A stretch of DNA of 36,904 nucleotides from Mesorhizobium loti (GCF_003148495.1 NZ_QGGH01000025.1:1-36904); one strand, 5' to 3'; shown: positions 6,274 to 15,186, numbered from the stretch's first letter. Notes: generated by a model from the letters alone, not told the origin. Program-made: numbers and translations.

Positions 6274-7911
6274 ATGATTGTTGACGACCAGCAATCCGTT
6301 ACCGCGTTCCTGCTTGATTCTGCCTCATATGGCGCGACCGGACCGGTCGAGGCGATCGAGACCCATATCTCGCGTATTTTTCTGACTGGCGAACGCGCCT
6401 ACAAGATGAAGCGGGCGGTCAAGCTACCCTATGTCGATTTCTCGACGCCCGCACTGAGGCTGGCCGCTTGCGAAAAAGAGGTGGAACTCAACTCGAAAAC
6501 CGCACCCGGCCTCTATCTGGGAGTGCGGCGCGTCACTCGCGAAGCTGACGGCAAGTTGACTTTCGATGGCACCGGCCAAATGGTCGATGCAGCGATCGAA
6601 ATGGTCCGCTTCGATCAGTCGAGGCTCCTCGATCGGATGGCGACCGCTGGAGACCTGACGCCGGCTCTCATGACCGCCGTCGCACGCATGATCGTGGGAT
6701 ATCACCGTGCCGCACCGACGATCCACAATGGCAGCGGGTCGTCCAACATGGCGGGCGTGCTCGACATCAACGAGGCCGGCTTTGCCACCAGCCACGTTTT
6801 CGCAAAAGCAGAGGTCACGAGCTTTGCCGAAGCCTTCCGCACCGCCCTCGCCCGGTATTCGGAATTGCTCGACCGCCGGGAAGCCGCCGGCAAGATCCGC
6901 CGGTGCCATGGCGATCTGCATCTGCGCAACATCTGCCTCTTCGACGGCGACCCGCGGCTCTTCGATTGCATCGAATTCAACGACCAGATCGCCAGCATCG
7001 ATGTTTTGTACGACCTTGCCTTCCTGCTGATGGACCTTTGGCACCGTGGCTTTCCGGAGCTCGCCAATCTCGTGATGAACCGCTACCTCGACGAGGCCGA
7101 TGACGAGGATGGCTTTGTCCTGCTGCCGTTTTTCATGGCGGTCCGAGCCGCAGTACGCGCGCACGTCACCGCAACGCAAGTCGAGGAAGGCAGTACCGAT
7201 TCCGACAAGTTGATTGCCGAGGCCAGATCTTATTTCGAACTTGCCAGAACATTTCTCCAGCAAACGCCTCCGCGGCTCGTTGCCATCGGCGGCCTCAGTG
7301 GCTCCGGCAAGACGACCGTTGCAGAGGCGCTGGCCGCCCATGTTGGTGCGCCGCCCGGCGCCCGCATTGTCGAAAGCGACCGCATCCGCAAAGCCATGCA
7401 TGGAGTGCCTGCAGAGACCAGGCTGCCAGACCGGGCCTACCGGCCGGAGGTCTCTGACCGGGTCTACCACGAAATGGCATGGCGCGCCGGCCTGATCCTT
7501 TCCGAGGGCGGCTCCGTCGTCGCCGATGCCGTTTTCGACAGACCGGCCGATCGTGAGCGGATCGAGAAAGCGGCGCGCAGCCGGGCTATCAGATTCTCCG
7601 GATTTTGGTTGGAGGCGGACCCGCTCGTTCTTTGGCAGCGAGTCAGTGACCGCAAGGGCGGTCCTTCAGACGCCACGATAGATATCCTCTCGCGGCAATT
7701 GCAGCGAAATGCCACCCAGTCTAGCTGGCAAAAGATCAACGCCGATCGAAAGCTCGCCGACACTGTCGCGGAATTGAGTGGGTTTTCCGAGGGCGATACT
7801 TCCAAGGCCCCTGCGCACAGCCTCCTGACCGGTGCGGCAGAGCGATCGGCCTCAACGGAGTTCGAGAGTTGCCTCGACAAGGCCGGGTTCAATTGGATGA
7901 CGCTTTATTGA
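6274..7911 (+). CDS. Aminoglycoside phosphotransferase-like / P-loop ATPase fusion protein
   Basis: The ATG at 6274 is preferred because GAGGAGG lies 7-13 bases upstream; an in-frame ATG at 6217 overlaps the cytochrome stop and would add 19 residues. The protein has 545 residues. The N-terminal half is a kinase-like APH domain with HGDLHLRN at residues 212-219 and LFDCIEFN following. The C-terminal half is a P-loop kinase with Walker A GGLSGSGKTT from residue 339 and a later DAVF acidic motif. Such two-domain proteins are widespread in proteobacteria and the substrate is unknown. The 3' end overlaps the convergent Pat-like gene by 60 bases. Domain calls are firm; function is open. Confidence 0.85.
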   Translation: MIVDDQQSVTAFLLDSASYGATGPVEAIETHISRIFLTGERAYKMKRAVKLPYVDFSTPALRLAACEKEVELNSKTAPGLYLGVRRVTREADGKLTFDGTGQMVDAAIEMVRFDQSRLLDRMATAGDLTPALMTAVARMIVGYHRAAPTIHNGSGSSNMAGVLDINEAGFATSHVFAKAEVTSFAEAFRTALARYSELLDRREAAGKIRRCHGDLHLRNICLFDGDPRLFDCIEFNDQIASIDVLYDLAFLLMDLWHRGFPELANLVMNRYLDEADDEDGFVLLPFFMAVRAAVRAHVTATQVEEGSTDSDKLIAEARSYFELARTFLQQTPPRLVAIGGLSGSGKTTVAEALAAHVGAPPGARIVESDRIRKAMHGVPAETRLPDRAYRPEVSDRVYHEMAWRAGLILSEGGSVVADAVFDRPADRERIEKAARSRAIRFSGFWLEADPLVLWQRVSDRKGGPSDATIDILSRQLQRNATQSSWQKINADRKLADTVAELSGFSEGDTSKAPAHSLLTGAAERSASTEFESCLDKAGFNWMTLY

Positions 7912-10533
7912 GAAACCGAACTCGCGGCACATGGCCAGCATCCTGGTGTTCTCGCTGAGCATTATCCCTCCGATTCGATCAATCCCATCGGCCTTCGCAT
8001 AATCGACGATTTGCCTGAGCAATTCCCAGCCCAGACCATGACCCTGCAAATCCGTCCGTACCAGCACGGCGTATTCGGCGACAGTGTGGTCCGGATCGCA
8101 GGACAGGCGGCTGATACCGCCCAGCGCACCGGACCTCGTCTCCAGCGCGACGAAAGCCATGTTGCGATCGTAGTCGAGTTGGGTGAGCCGCTTCAACATC
8201 TGGTCGGAGAAGCTTTTGCGCGGCGACAGAAAACGCAGGCGCAAATCGTCAGGCGAAATCCTGGCAAGGAATTCGGGATAGAGCGCGATGTCGGCCGGCT
8301 TGATCGGGCGAATGTTATAGTCCGTGTCGCCCGCCGAAAACGTCTTTTCCCAACCCGACGGATAAGGCCTGATGGCAAGCGCCGGGTTAGGCCCCGCCTC
8401 TTCCACGCGTTCCGGCTCGATCTCGATGCGGGCGTCAAGCGCAATCACGCCCTCGGCATCGGCCAGCAGCGGATTGATGTCCAACGAAACCAGGCACGGA
8501 AAGTCGATGATCATCTGCGACAGGCCGTTGAGTGCTGCAATGATCGATTGCCTGTCCGCTGGCTTGCGATCGCGGAACCCGGCGAGCAGACGGCCGATCC
8601 GCGTTTGCCTGATCAGGTCACCGGAAAGAACGTCGTCGAGCGGCGGCAGCGCGATCGCGGTATCGTCCATCACCTCGACCGCAACGCCACCGGCTCCAAA
8701 CAGGATGGCTGGTCCGAAAATCGGATCGCGGCTGACACCAAGGATCAATTCCTGCGCCTGTTTCCGCACCACCATAGGCTGGACAGCATAGCCTTCGATA
8801 TCAGCCTGCGGTGCGGACTTGCGCACGCGCGCCTCGATTGAGCGTGCCGCTTCCCCCGCGGCAGCAGAGGTGGTAATGCCAAGCATGACCCCGCCAATGT
8901 CCGACTTGTGCGAGATCGCCTTGGACAACAACTTGACGACGACCTGCGCGGACGTCTTGAGGAGCCGGCCGGCAGCAGCTTCCACTTCGACAGGAGATCT
9001 GGCGACGATCGTCTCGGGCACCGGAATGCCGTAGGCGGAAATCGCCGCCTTGGCTTCGGGCTCGGTCAGCATTCGCCGGCCTCCTTTTGCGACCTGCCTG
9101 AATATGGCAAGCACGGCTTCTCGGCCGCTTCTGGCGTCCTCGCTGCGACTCGACGGCGTGCGCATCAATGCCCGCTGAGCCCGCGACCATTCGCTCAGGT
9201 AGGAGACAGCCGTTGCGGCATCGGAGGGCGTTTCGAAGCTGGCAATGCCGGCATCCTGAAGAACACGTCGCCCTTCGCGCGCCGTATGTTCGCCAAGCCA
9301 GCAGGTCAAGACAGGTTTGCCGTCAATCTTGCCGTCCTGCGCGAGCGCCGCCACCGCGCTTGCCGCGGCAAGCGGCGAGCCAAGCCCGGTCGGGCAATTC
9401 ATGACCAGGACGACGTCGGTCCCGGCATCGGCCGCGACGGCCTCGATCGCGGCCCGATAGCGCTCTGGCGGGGCGTCGCCAATGATGTCGACCGGATTGG
9501 CGTGGGACCAGGTGCTCGGCAGGACGGCGTCCAGACGGGCGATCGTTTCCGGCGACAGTTCGGCCAGTTCCCCGCTGCCTTCGATGAGTTGATCGACGGC
9601 AAGCACACCGGCGCCGCCGCCATTGGTGACGATGCCTACGCGGGCTCGTTCTAGCGGAACGAAACGAGCGGTCGTTTCAACCGCATCGAACAACTCGGTC
9701 AGGCCTTTCACGCGCAGTATGCCAGCGCGCAGCAATGCCGCATCGACGACGCGATCGGCGCCCGATAGCGCGCCGGTGTGGGTCGCGGCAGCTTTGGCCG
9801 ATTGCTCGTGCCGGCCGGACTTGATCGCGATCACCGGCTTGACGCGCGCCGCCGCACGGGCGGCCGAGATGAACTTGCGCGGATTGGGAATGGTTTCCAG
9901 ATACATCACGATGGCGCGCGTATGCATGTCGCCCGCCAGCATGTCGAGACAATCTCCCACGTCGACATCCGCCATGTCGCCGAGCGAGACGATCTGCGAG
10001 AAGCCGACATTATTGTCCGCAGCCCAGTCGATCAGCGACGTGGCAATGGCGCCGGATTGCGACAGCAGCGCGATGTTGCCGGGCTTGGCGGCCATATGGG
10101 CAAATCCGGCATTGAGCCGTATCGGCGGAATCATCAGTCCGACTGTGTTCGGCCCGATGATTCGAAACAGACTGGGCTTGGCGGCATCGAGCATCGCCTG
10201 ACGAAGGCCGCTTTCGCGCGTCAGTCCCGCGGTAATGACAACCGCCGCCCGCGTGCCCTTGTTGCCGAGCTCACGCACGATGCGAGGAACCGTCTCAGGC
10301 GGCGTGACGATGACACCAAGGTCTGGAATACCCGGCAGATCGGCCGCTTTGGCATAACATTGCCGACCGGCCACTTGCGAATATTTCGGATTGACCGGCC
10401 AGATCTCGCCTTCGAAGCCGCCGCTGACGATATTGTCGAAGACGACACGGCCGACCGAGCCGTCGCGCACCGACGCGCCGAAGACGGCAACCGACTTCGG
10501 GGCGAACGCAAATTCAAGATTTCGGATCGTCAC
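7852..10533 (-). CDS. Pat-type protein: NDP-forming acyl-CoA synthetase domains fused to GNAT acetyltransferase
   Basis: The protein has 893 residues from a GTG start at 10531-10533. Domains in order: CoA-binding Rossmann domain (residues 1 to about 130, SVAVFGAS), succinyl-CoA-ligase-like domains (about 150-460, with LLSQSGAIA at 157-165), ATP-grasp domain (about 490-700), and a GNAT domain from about 735 to the end (DLRLRFLSPRKSF, then LVRTDLQGHGLGWELL). This is the layout of the Pat/YfiQ protein lysine acetyltransferases that control acetyl-CoA synthetase. His252 in ATHTGALSG lies where ADP-forming synthetases keep their phospho-histidine, so ligase activity is not excluded. The box at 10586-10599 lies 59 bases upstream. 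A separate GNAT at 26695 resembles its C-terminal domain. Confidence 0.88.
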   Translation of the reverse strand: MTIRNLEFAFAPKSVAVFGASVRDGSVGRVVFDNIVSGGFEGEIWPVNPKYSQVAGRQCYAKAADLPGIPDLGVIVTPPETVPRIVRELGNKGTRAAVVITAGLTRESGLRQAMLDAAKPSLFRIIGPNTVGLMIPPIRLNAGFAHMAAKPGNIALLSQSGAIATSLIDWAADNNVGFSQIVSLGDMADVDVGDCLDMLAGDMHTRAIVMYLETIPNPRKFISAARAAARVKPVIAIKSGRHEQSAKAAATHTGALSGADRVVDAALLRAGILRVKGLTELFDAVETTARFVPLERARVGIVTNGGGAGVLAVDQLIEGSGELAELSPETIARLDAVLPSTWSHANPVDIIGDAPPERYRAAIEAVAADAGTDVVLVMNCPTGLGSPLAAASAVAALAQDGKIDGKPVLTCWLGEHTAREGRRVLQDAGIASFETPSDAATAVSYLSEWSRAQRALMRTPSSRSEDARSGREAVLAIFRQVAKGGRRMLTEPEAKAAISAYGIPVPETIVARSPVEVEAAAGRLLKTSAQVVVKLLSKAISHKSDIGGVMLGITTSAAAGEAARSIEARVRKSAPQADIEGYAVQPMVVRKQAQELILGVSRDPIFGPAILFGAGGVAVEVMDDTAIALPPLDDVLSGDLIRQTRIGRLLAGFRDRKPADRQSIIAALNGLSQMIIDFPCLVSLDINPLLADAEGVIALDARIEIEPERVEEAGPNPALAIRPYPSGWEKTFSAGDTDYNIRPIKPADIALYPEFLARISPDDLRLRFLSPRKSFSDQMLKRLTQLDYDRNMAFVALETRSGALGGISRLSCDPDHTVAEYAVLVRTDLQGHGLGWELLRQIVDYAKADGIDRIGGIMLSENTRMLAMCREFGFSIKRHPIEPGLVEATLELR

Positions 10534-10585
10534 ACCCTATGTCTCCGATTCATAGCGACAATCGCCGGTCCATCTTGCCCGTTCG

Positions 10586-10599
10586 TTGCGTTGGATCAA
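10586..10599. promoter_or_regulatory. FNR/FixK-like box (TTGCGTTGGATCAA)
   Basis: Perfect right half, TTGCG left half, N4 spacer. It lies between the divergent Pat-like gene (centre 59 bases from its GTG) and the DUF302 gene (104 bases from its ATG). The spacing favours the Pat-like gene, but it is the only box I see in this divergent region, so it may serve both. Confidence 0.6.
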
Positions 10600-10696
10600 A
10601 GCGTTCCCCGGTTATCGCGATTAGCTCTTGCGCGAGGTTCGACGCCGCCGCCCGCGAAGTTGCGACGGGCTTTGCGACCAATGATTGGAGAGTTAG

Positions 10697-11083
10697 ATGG
10701 GCTACTATTTCAGCAAGATCGTCGCCATGCCGTTCACAGCGGCAATCGACCACGTGACCGACAAGCTCGCAAGCAAAGGGTTTGGCGTCCTGACCTCGAT
10801 CGATGTCCAGCAGACCATAAAGGCCAAGCTTGGCGCAGATTTCAGACCCTATGTGATCCTGGGCGCGTGCAATCCGCATTTCGCATGGCGGGCGCTTCAG
10901 GCCGAAGACAAGATCGGAACCATGCTGCCCTGCAATGTCATCGTCACGGAGGTCGGACCAGGAAAGGTAGAGGTCGCAGCGGTGGATCCGGTCGCTTCAA
11001 TGGGCGCCATCGACAATCGCGAGCTTGCGCAGGTCGCAGACGATGTGCGTCGCCTGCTCGAGGAGATGGTCCGCGAACTCTAG
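10697..11083 (+). CDS. DUF302 family protein
   Basis: The protein has 128 residues and no signal peptide. It opens MGYYFSKIVAMPFTAAIDHVTDKLASKGFGVLTSIDVQQTIKAKLG, then FRPYVILGACNPHFAWRALQAEDKIGTMLPCNVIVTEV and VAAVDPVASM, the hallmark order of DUF302 (conserved G-A-C-N-P and the LPCN pair). Function is unknown; two conserved cysteines (in GACNP and LPCN) could bind metal or act in redox chemistry. It heads a rightward run with the metal ATPase 35 bases behind, then thioredoxin and an MgtC-like protein, which suggests a role in metal or thiol handling, as an inference. Confidence 0.88.
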   Translation: MGYYFSKIVAMPFTAAIDHVTDKLASKGFGVLTSIDVQQTIKAKLGADFRPYVILGACNPHFAWRALQAEDKIGTMLPCNVIVTEVGPGKVEVAAVDPVASMGAIDNRELAQVADDVRRLLEEMVREL

Positions 11084-11118
11084 CGCCAAAGGGGGCCATC
11101 AAGGTTGAGGGACATCGG

Positions 11119-12972
11119 ATGAACGAGTCTGCCCTGCGACGCGCATTGCTGGTCATTGCTATCGTGGGCCTGGCCCTTGGCGTCGGAGTTTGGCGAACAG
11201 GATTCGGTTCCCTTGAGGCCGACACGATCTGGATGGTGGCAACCTTGCCCGTGGTGGCGGCTCTCGCCATCTCCATTCTGCGCGATTTCTGGATCGGTCG
11301 CTTCGGCGTCGATGCAATTGCGCTGGTGTCGATGTCCGCCGCGCTGCTGCTTGGCCAACCGCTGGCCGCGGTGGTGGTCGCGATCATGTATGCCGGCGGC
11401 ACCGTGCTTGAGGATTTTGCCCGCGGCCGCGCCGAGCGGAACCTCAAGGCACTCACCGACCGGTCACCGCGTGTCGCACATCGCAAGTCGACACATGCAA
11501 CAGAAACCATTCCCATCGAAGAGGTCGCTGTCGGCGACGCTCTGATGGTGCGTGCCGGCGAACTGCTTCCTGTCGACGGTATCCTGCTCGACGCTTCAGC
11601 CTCACTCGACGAGTCGGCGGTGACCGGCGAGCCATTACCGGTGCCGCGCAGCGCCGGCGACACGCTGCGCAGCGGCACCGTCAACGCGGGCGAGGCCTTC
11701 AGCATGCGGGCCTCTGCTCTGGCAGAGCAGAGCACTTATGCCGCGATCGTGCGCATGGTCGCGGCGGCGCAGACCGTCAAGGCGCCCTTTATTCGCATGG
11801 CCGACCGTTTTGCCCTGTTCCTGTTGCCGGCCACCTTGCTTGTCTCGGGTGCCGCCTGGTATATCTCCGGTGATCCGATCCGGGCGCTTGCCGTGCTGGT
11901 TGTCGCGACACCTTGTCCGCTCATCCTTGCTGCTCCTGTTGCCTTCATCGGCGGCGTATCGCGCGCCGCGCGTGCCGGCATCCTGATGAAAGGCTCGGCG
12001 GCGCTGGAAGCCCTCGCGCAGGTTCGGACCGCGATCTTCGACAAGACCGGCACCTTGACCATCGGTGGCGCCGAGCTCATCGAAATCGAAGCTGCACCCG
12101 GCCGCAACACCGACCATCTGCTGCGGCTGTTGGCATCGTTGGAACAGGCCTCGCACCATGTGCTTGCCGACTCGATCATCCGGGCGGCGCGCAGCAGGCA
12201 GCTGGTGCTTTCGCATCCGCATGATGTCCGCGAGTATCGCGGCGCGGGCCTCAAGGGCCGGGTCGAAAACATGTCGATCGCGGCGGGATCGCGGGCTCTC
12301 GTGCTCGCCGACAAGCCGCTGCCTAAATGGGCGACAAGCGGCGACGAACGATACCGGGATGAGCCGGTGTTGAGGGTTTTTGTCACGCTCGGCAAACACC
12401 TTGCCGGCATTTTCACCTTTGGCGATGCGTTGCGTCCTGATGCACGCGACGCGCTCGCCAATCTGCGCTCGGCTGGCATCACGCGCATGGTCATGCTGAC
12501 AGGTGATGACGGTGCAGCAGCAAAGCATGTTTCCTCCGGGCTCGATCTGGATGTCATCGTCGCCGATGCCGTCCCTGCGGATAAAGTCGCGACGGTCGAG
12601 GCCGAGAAAGCAACGGCGCCAACAATGATGGTCGGCGATGGCATCAACGATGCACCCGCCCTTGCCGCCGCGACGGTTGGCGTCGCCATGGGCGCGCGCG
12701 GGGCGACGGCCTCATCCGAGGCAGCGGATGTCATCATTCTCGCCGACAGGCTGGAGCCTGTTGCCGAGGCGGTGCGGATTGCCCAACGGACGCGTGCGAT
12801 TGCCCTGCAAAGCATCGTTGTCGGGTTGGCGCTCTCGGCCGTGGCAATGATTGCTGCGGCCATGGGGCAGATCACGCCGGTGGCAGGTGCATTGCTCCAG
12901 GAAGGGATCGACGTGGCGGTCATCCTCAACGCTCTGCGCACTCTTGGCGATGGACGTCTCGGGCGCGCATAG
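11119..12972 (+). CDS. P1B-type heavy-metal ATPase with a TPC membrane motif
   Basis: The protein has 617 residues from the ATG at 11119; the frame is open far upstream but that part is antisense to the Pat-like gene. It has hydrophobic N-terminal segments without a CxxC metal-binding domain, the actuator motif DESAVTGEP, the membrane motif T264-P-C266-P, the phosphorylated D308 in DKTGT, and GDGINDAPALAAA near the C-terminus. It is a cation exporter of the inner membrane. TPC in place of CPC is reported for the P1B-5 type (nickel or iron, as in rhizobial Nia), but those carry a C-terminal haemerythrin domain that is absent here. The metal is therefore uncertain. Confidence 0.9.
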   Translation: MNESALRRALLVIAIVGLALGVGVWRTGFGSLEADTIWMVATLPVVAALAISILRDFWIGRFGVDAIALVSMSAALLLGQPLAAVVVAIMYAGGTVLEDFARGRAERNLKALTDRSPRVAHRKSTHATETIPIEEVAVGDALMVRAGELLPVDGILLDASASLDESAVTGEPLPVPRSAGDTLRSGTVNAGEAFSMRASALAEQSTYAAIVRMVAAAQTVKAPFIRMADRFALFLLPATLLVSGAAWYISGDPIRALAVLVVATPCPLILAAPVAFIGGVSRAARAGILMKGSAALEALAQVRTAIFDKTGTLTIGGAELIEIEAAPGRNTDHLLRLLASLEQASHHVLADSIIRAARSRQLVLSHPHDVREYRGAGLKGRVENMSIAAGSRALVLADKPLPKWATSGDERYRDEPVLRVFVTLGKHLAGIFTFGDALRPDARDALANLRSAGITRMVMLTGDDGAAAKHVSSGLDLDVIVADAVPADKVATVEAEKATAPTMMVGDGINDAPALAAATVGVAMGARGATASSEAADVIILADRLEPVAEAVRIAQRTRAIALQSIVVGLALSAVAMIAAAMGQITPVAGALLQEGIDVAVILNALRTLGDGRLGRA

Positions 12973-12994
12973 TGGACCACAGCAAAATCGGTGA

Positions 12995-13450
12995 ATGGCC
13001 ATGGCACAGCAGAATCTGGTGGTTTGCAGCAAATGCGGTGGGGTCAACCGCCTGCCGCCGGCCCGCAATGCCAGGGAGGCGAAATGCGGAAAGTGCGGGA
13101 TCAGGCTGTTTTCGGGGCATCCCGAAGACGTCGACGCCGCGACTTTCAATCATCAGATCGCGCGCAGCAGCTTGCCCGTTGTCGTCGATATCTGGGCACC
13201 ATGGTGCGGCCCTTGCAAGATGATGGCGCCGGCATATGAGGCCGCGGCCACCGAGCTGGAGCCGCATGTTCGCCTGATCAAGCTCAATTCGGACAATGAG
13301 CAGGCCGTTGCGGCAAGGCTCGACATTCGAGGCATCCCGACGATGATCCTCTTCCATGGCGGGCGCGAAATCGCGCGTACATCCGGCGCAATGACGGCAG
13401 GCCAGATCGTCAGGTGGGTTCGCGACCGCCTGCCGACGGTCGCCGCCTGA
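12995..13450 (+). CDS. trxC: Thioredoxin 2 (TrxC type) with N-terminal zinc finger
   Basis: The frame gives 151 residues from the ATG at 12995; a second ATG at 13001 (MAQQN) is equally plausible, and neither has a strong ribosome site. The zinc-binding cysteines are C11, C14, C31 and C34, and the redox site is W-C71-G-P-C74 in a thioredoxin fold, followed by RGIPTMILFHGG. This is a cytoplasmic protein disulphide reductase of the oxidative-stress-resistant TrxC type. It begins 22 bases after the metal ATPase stop, and the MgtC-like gene follows 11 bases later, so the three are likely one operon headed by DUF302. Confidence 0.92.
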   Translation: MAMAQQNLVVCSKCGGVNRLPPARNAREAKCGKCGIRLFSGHPEDVDAATFNHQIARSSLPVVVDIWAPWCGPCKMMAPAYEAAATELEPHVRLIKLNSDNEQAVAARLDIRGIPTMILFHGGREIARTSGAMTAGQIVRWVRDRLPTVAA

Positions 13451-13461
13451 AGTTCCGCGCC

Positions 13462-14715
13462 ATGGATCCCCTCATCGCCCGGCTCGGACTGGCCTTGGCA
13501 ATTGGCCTGCTCGTCGGTTTGGAGCGTGGCTGGCAGGAGCGGGATGCACCTGATCGCAGCCGCACGGCTGGCATTCGCACGTTCGGCATATCCGGCCTGC
13601 TCGGCGGCATTCTGGCCGCACTCGCCGAAGCGCTCGATGCGGTATCGGTGCTGGTCGGCGGATTCATCGCTTTTGCCGCTGTCTTCGCCTGGTACAAGGC
13701 GCGCGAGGCTGCCCATGACGAAGATTTCAGCGTCACGAGCGTGATCGCTGGCCTCGGCGTTTTCGCGCTTGGCGCGCTTTCCGTCGCCGGTGATTATGGA
13801 GCGGCTGCTGCCGGTGGGGCGGCATTGGCGGCAATCCTGGCCAGCCGCGAGGTCCTGCACGGTCTTTTGAAGCGACTGACCTGGGTCGAACTTCGTTCCG
13901 CGCTGATCCTGGCGGTGATGACGGCGATCGTGCTGCCCTTACTGCCGAACCGGACGATGGACCCGTGGGGCGGTTTCAATCCGTGGGAGGTCTGGTTCCT
14001 GACGGTGCTGATGGCCTCGATTTCGTTCGCCGGCTATGTGGCTGTTCGCATTCTGGGAAATACGCGTGGTCTGCTGGTCAGTTCGCTCGCCGGCGCGATC
14101 GTCTCTTCCACCGCCGTGACCTTAGCGCTTGCCCGCAACGCCATGTCGGCAAGCAACCCTCTGCCGCTTGCCGGGGCGGCTTCGCTGGCGGCCATGGTTT
14201 CGGTGCTCCGCGTTTGTGCCGTGGTCCTGATCATCGAGCCGAGCGTATTCGCTTCGGCGGGCATTCCGGCGATTGCCTCGGCGCTCGCCTTCGCTGTCTG
14301 CGGGGCATTGCTGCTCGCTCGCGACAGCGGAAATGGTGAAGGCAGCGCTATCGCGCGCAACCCATTCGAGTTGGGCCCGTTGCTGCTGTTCGCCCTGCTG
14401 TTCGCGGTTGTCGCGACCACGAGCGCTGCATTGGCCGCTCAATTCGGCGGCCGTGGCTTGCTGGCGACCTCGGCGCTGGCGGGTACGTTCGATGTCGACG
14501 TCTCTGTGCTCAGTGCCTTGCGGCTGGTCGAGCATTCGGTCCCTGTCGAGACTATCGGTCAGGCGGTGCTGGCGGCGCTGGCGGCAAACGCGATCGGCCG
14601 CCTGTCACTGGCGGTATTTGCCGGCCCGATCAGGTTCTGGTTGCCGCTGGCCGGCGCAACCCTGGCCGCTGCGACCGCCGGCTACGGCGCAATGTTGTTG
14701 TTTGGTCCGGGATAA
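13462..14715 (+). CDS. MgtC/SapB-DUF4010 membrane protein
   Basis: The protein has 417 residues from the ATG at 13462. The N-terminal 130 residues match MgtC/SapB: LGLALAIGLLVGLERGWQER, RTFGISGLLGGILAAL, and further membrane segments. The rest is DUF4010-like, with about eight more hydrophobic helices and the signature SSLAGAIVSSTAVTLALAR. In all about 10-12 membrane segments are expected. MgtC relatives affect magnesium homeostasis and inhibit F-type ATP synthase in pathogens; for this longer family the role is not established. It ends the DUF302-ATPase-Trx run; an FNR box for the next unit lies just after its stop. Confidence 0.87.
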   Translation: MDPLIARLGLALAIGLLVGLERGWQERDAPDRSRTAGIRTFGISGLLGGILAALAEALDAVSVLVGGFIAFAAVFAWYKAREAAHDEDFSVTSVIAGLGVFALGALSVAGDYGAAAAGGAALAAILASREVLHGLLKRLTWVELRSALILAVMTAIVLPLLPNRTMDPWGGFNPWEVWFLTVLMASISFAGYVAVRILGNTRGLLVSSLAGAIVSSTAVTLALARNAMSASNPLPLAGAASLAAMVSVLRVCAVVLIIEPSVFASAGIPAIASALAFAVCGALLLARDSGNGEGSAIARNPFELGPLLLFALLFAVVATTSAALAAQFGGRGLLATSALAGTFDVDVSVLSALRLVEHSVPVETIGQAVLAALAANAIGRLSLAVFAGPIRFWLPLAGATLAAATAGYGAMLLFGPG

Positions 14716-14736
14716 AAGCGCGGTTCTCGAACCACT

Positions 14737-14750
14737 TTGATGCGGATCAA
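14737..14750. promoter_or_regulatory. Perfect FNR/FixK box (TTGATGCGGATCAA)
   Basis: Perfect palindrome, 22 bases after the MgtC-like stop and with its centre 56 bases before the ATG at 14800. Activation from -41.5 predicts a transcript start near 14785, within the inverted repeat at 14778-14795. Confidence 0.8.
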
Positions 14751-14777
14751 GGGGCAGGCCCAGCTACGGCTCTATTG

Positions 14778-14795
14778 AACTCCTTAAAAGGAGTT
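14778..14795 (+). promoter_or_regulatory. Inverted repeat covering the ribosome binding site
   Basis: AACTCCT (14778-14784) pairs with AGGAGTT (14789-14795) around a TAAA loop, a perfect 7-base stem. The 3' arm contains the Shine-Dalgarno sequence for the ATG at 14800, so folding would hide it. If transcription starts near 14785, as the box position predicts, the 5' arm would be largely missing and the SD free; a read-through transcript from the upstream operon would carry the whole hairpin. The function is an inference. Confidence 0.4.
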
Positions 14796-14799
14796 CGCC

Positions 14800-15186
14800 A
14801 TGACCAATTTGAAGGATCTCACCCCAAAATTCCGCCATGTCCGGCTGCTGCTCGCCCGCGAAAAAGGCCATCCGGAAGGCGACCGCGAAGAGGGCTACGA
14901 TGTGCTGGCTCCATTGACCGGCGAAGGCCGGATCGACGCGGAAGAGTGGAAATCGCACAGGGCCTCTTGCCGTGTTCGCCGCTTTCGCACCGGCGAGGAA
15001 GACCTGATCGGCCGGCTGAGGCGCAAGCCAGGCGGACAGTGGTATTTCGACTATGCCGAAGGCGATCGCGACGACGAGGTCGGCTTTCATCTTGGCGACG
15101 AACGGTTCGTGACCGGCGAATATGTGTCTATCGAGCGCAACGGCGCCATGCACACCTACCAGGTGGCACGGGTCGAGCGGCCCTGA
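14800..15186 (+). CDS. Conserved small protein of unknown function
   Basis: The protein has 128 residues starting MTNLKDLTPKFRHVRLLLAREKGHPEGDREEGYDVLAPL, with a perfect AAGGAG ribosome site. It is soluble, highly charged, has one cysteine (in RASCRVRRF) and ends with several short beta-strands (GQWYFDYAEGDRDDEVGFHLGDERFVTGEYVSI). I do not recognise a named domain, though similar proteins appear in rhizobial stress loci as far as I recall. It has its own perfect FNR box and a hairpin over its ribosome site. The flavoprotein gene follows 32 bases later and probably shares the transcript. Confidence 0.75.
   Translation: MTNLKDLTPKFRHVRLLLAREKGHPEGDREEGYDVLAPLTGEGRIDAEEWKSHRASCRVRRFRTGEEDLIGRLRRKPGGQWYFDYAEGDRDDEVGFHLGDERFVTGEYVSIERNGAMHTYQVARVERP

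Noticed and set aside
6424..7470. Minus-strand open frame of about 350 codons
   Set aside because: Shadow of the kinase/P-loop fusion, whose motifs are clear on the other strand.
9778..11118. Long open extension in front of the metal ATPase
   Set aside because: It is antisense to the Pat-like gene and shows no ATPase similarity; high GC keeps it open.
11736..13007. Minus-strand open frame of about 420 codons
   Set aside because: Shadow of the metal ATPase; Ala/Ser/Arg-rich with no family pattern.
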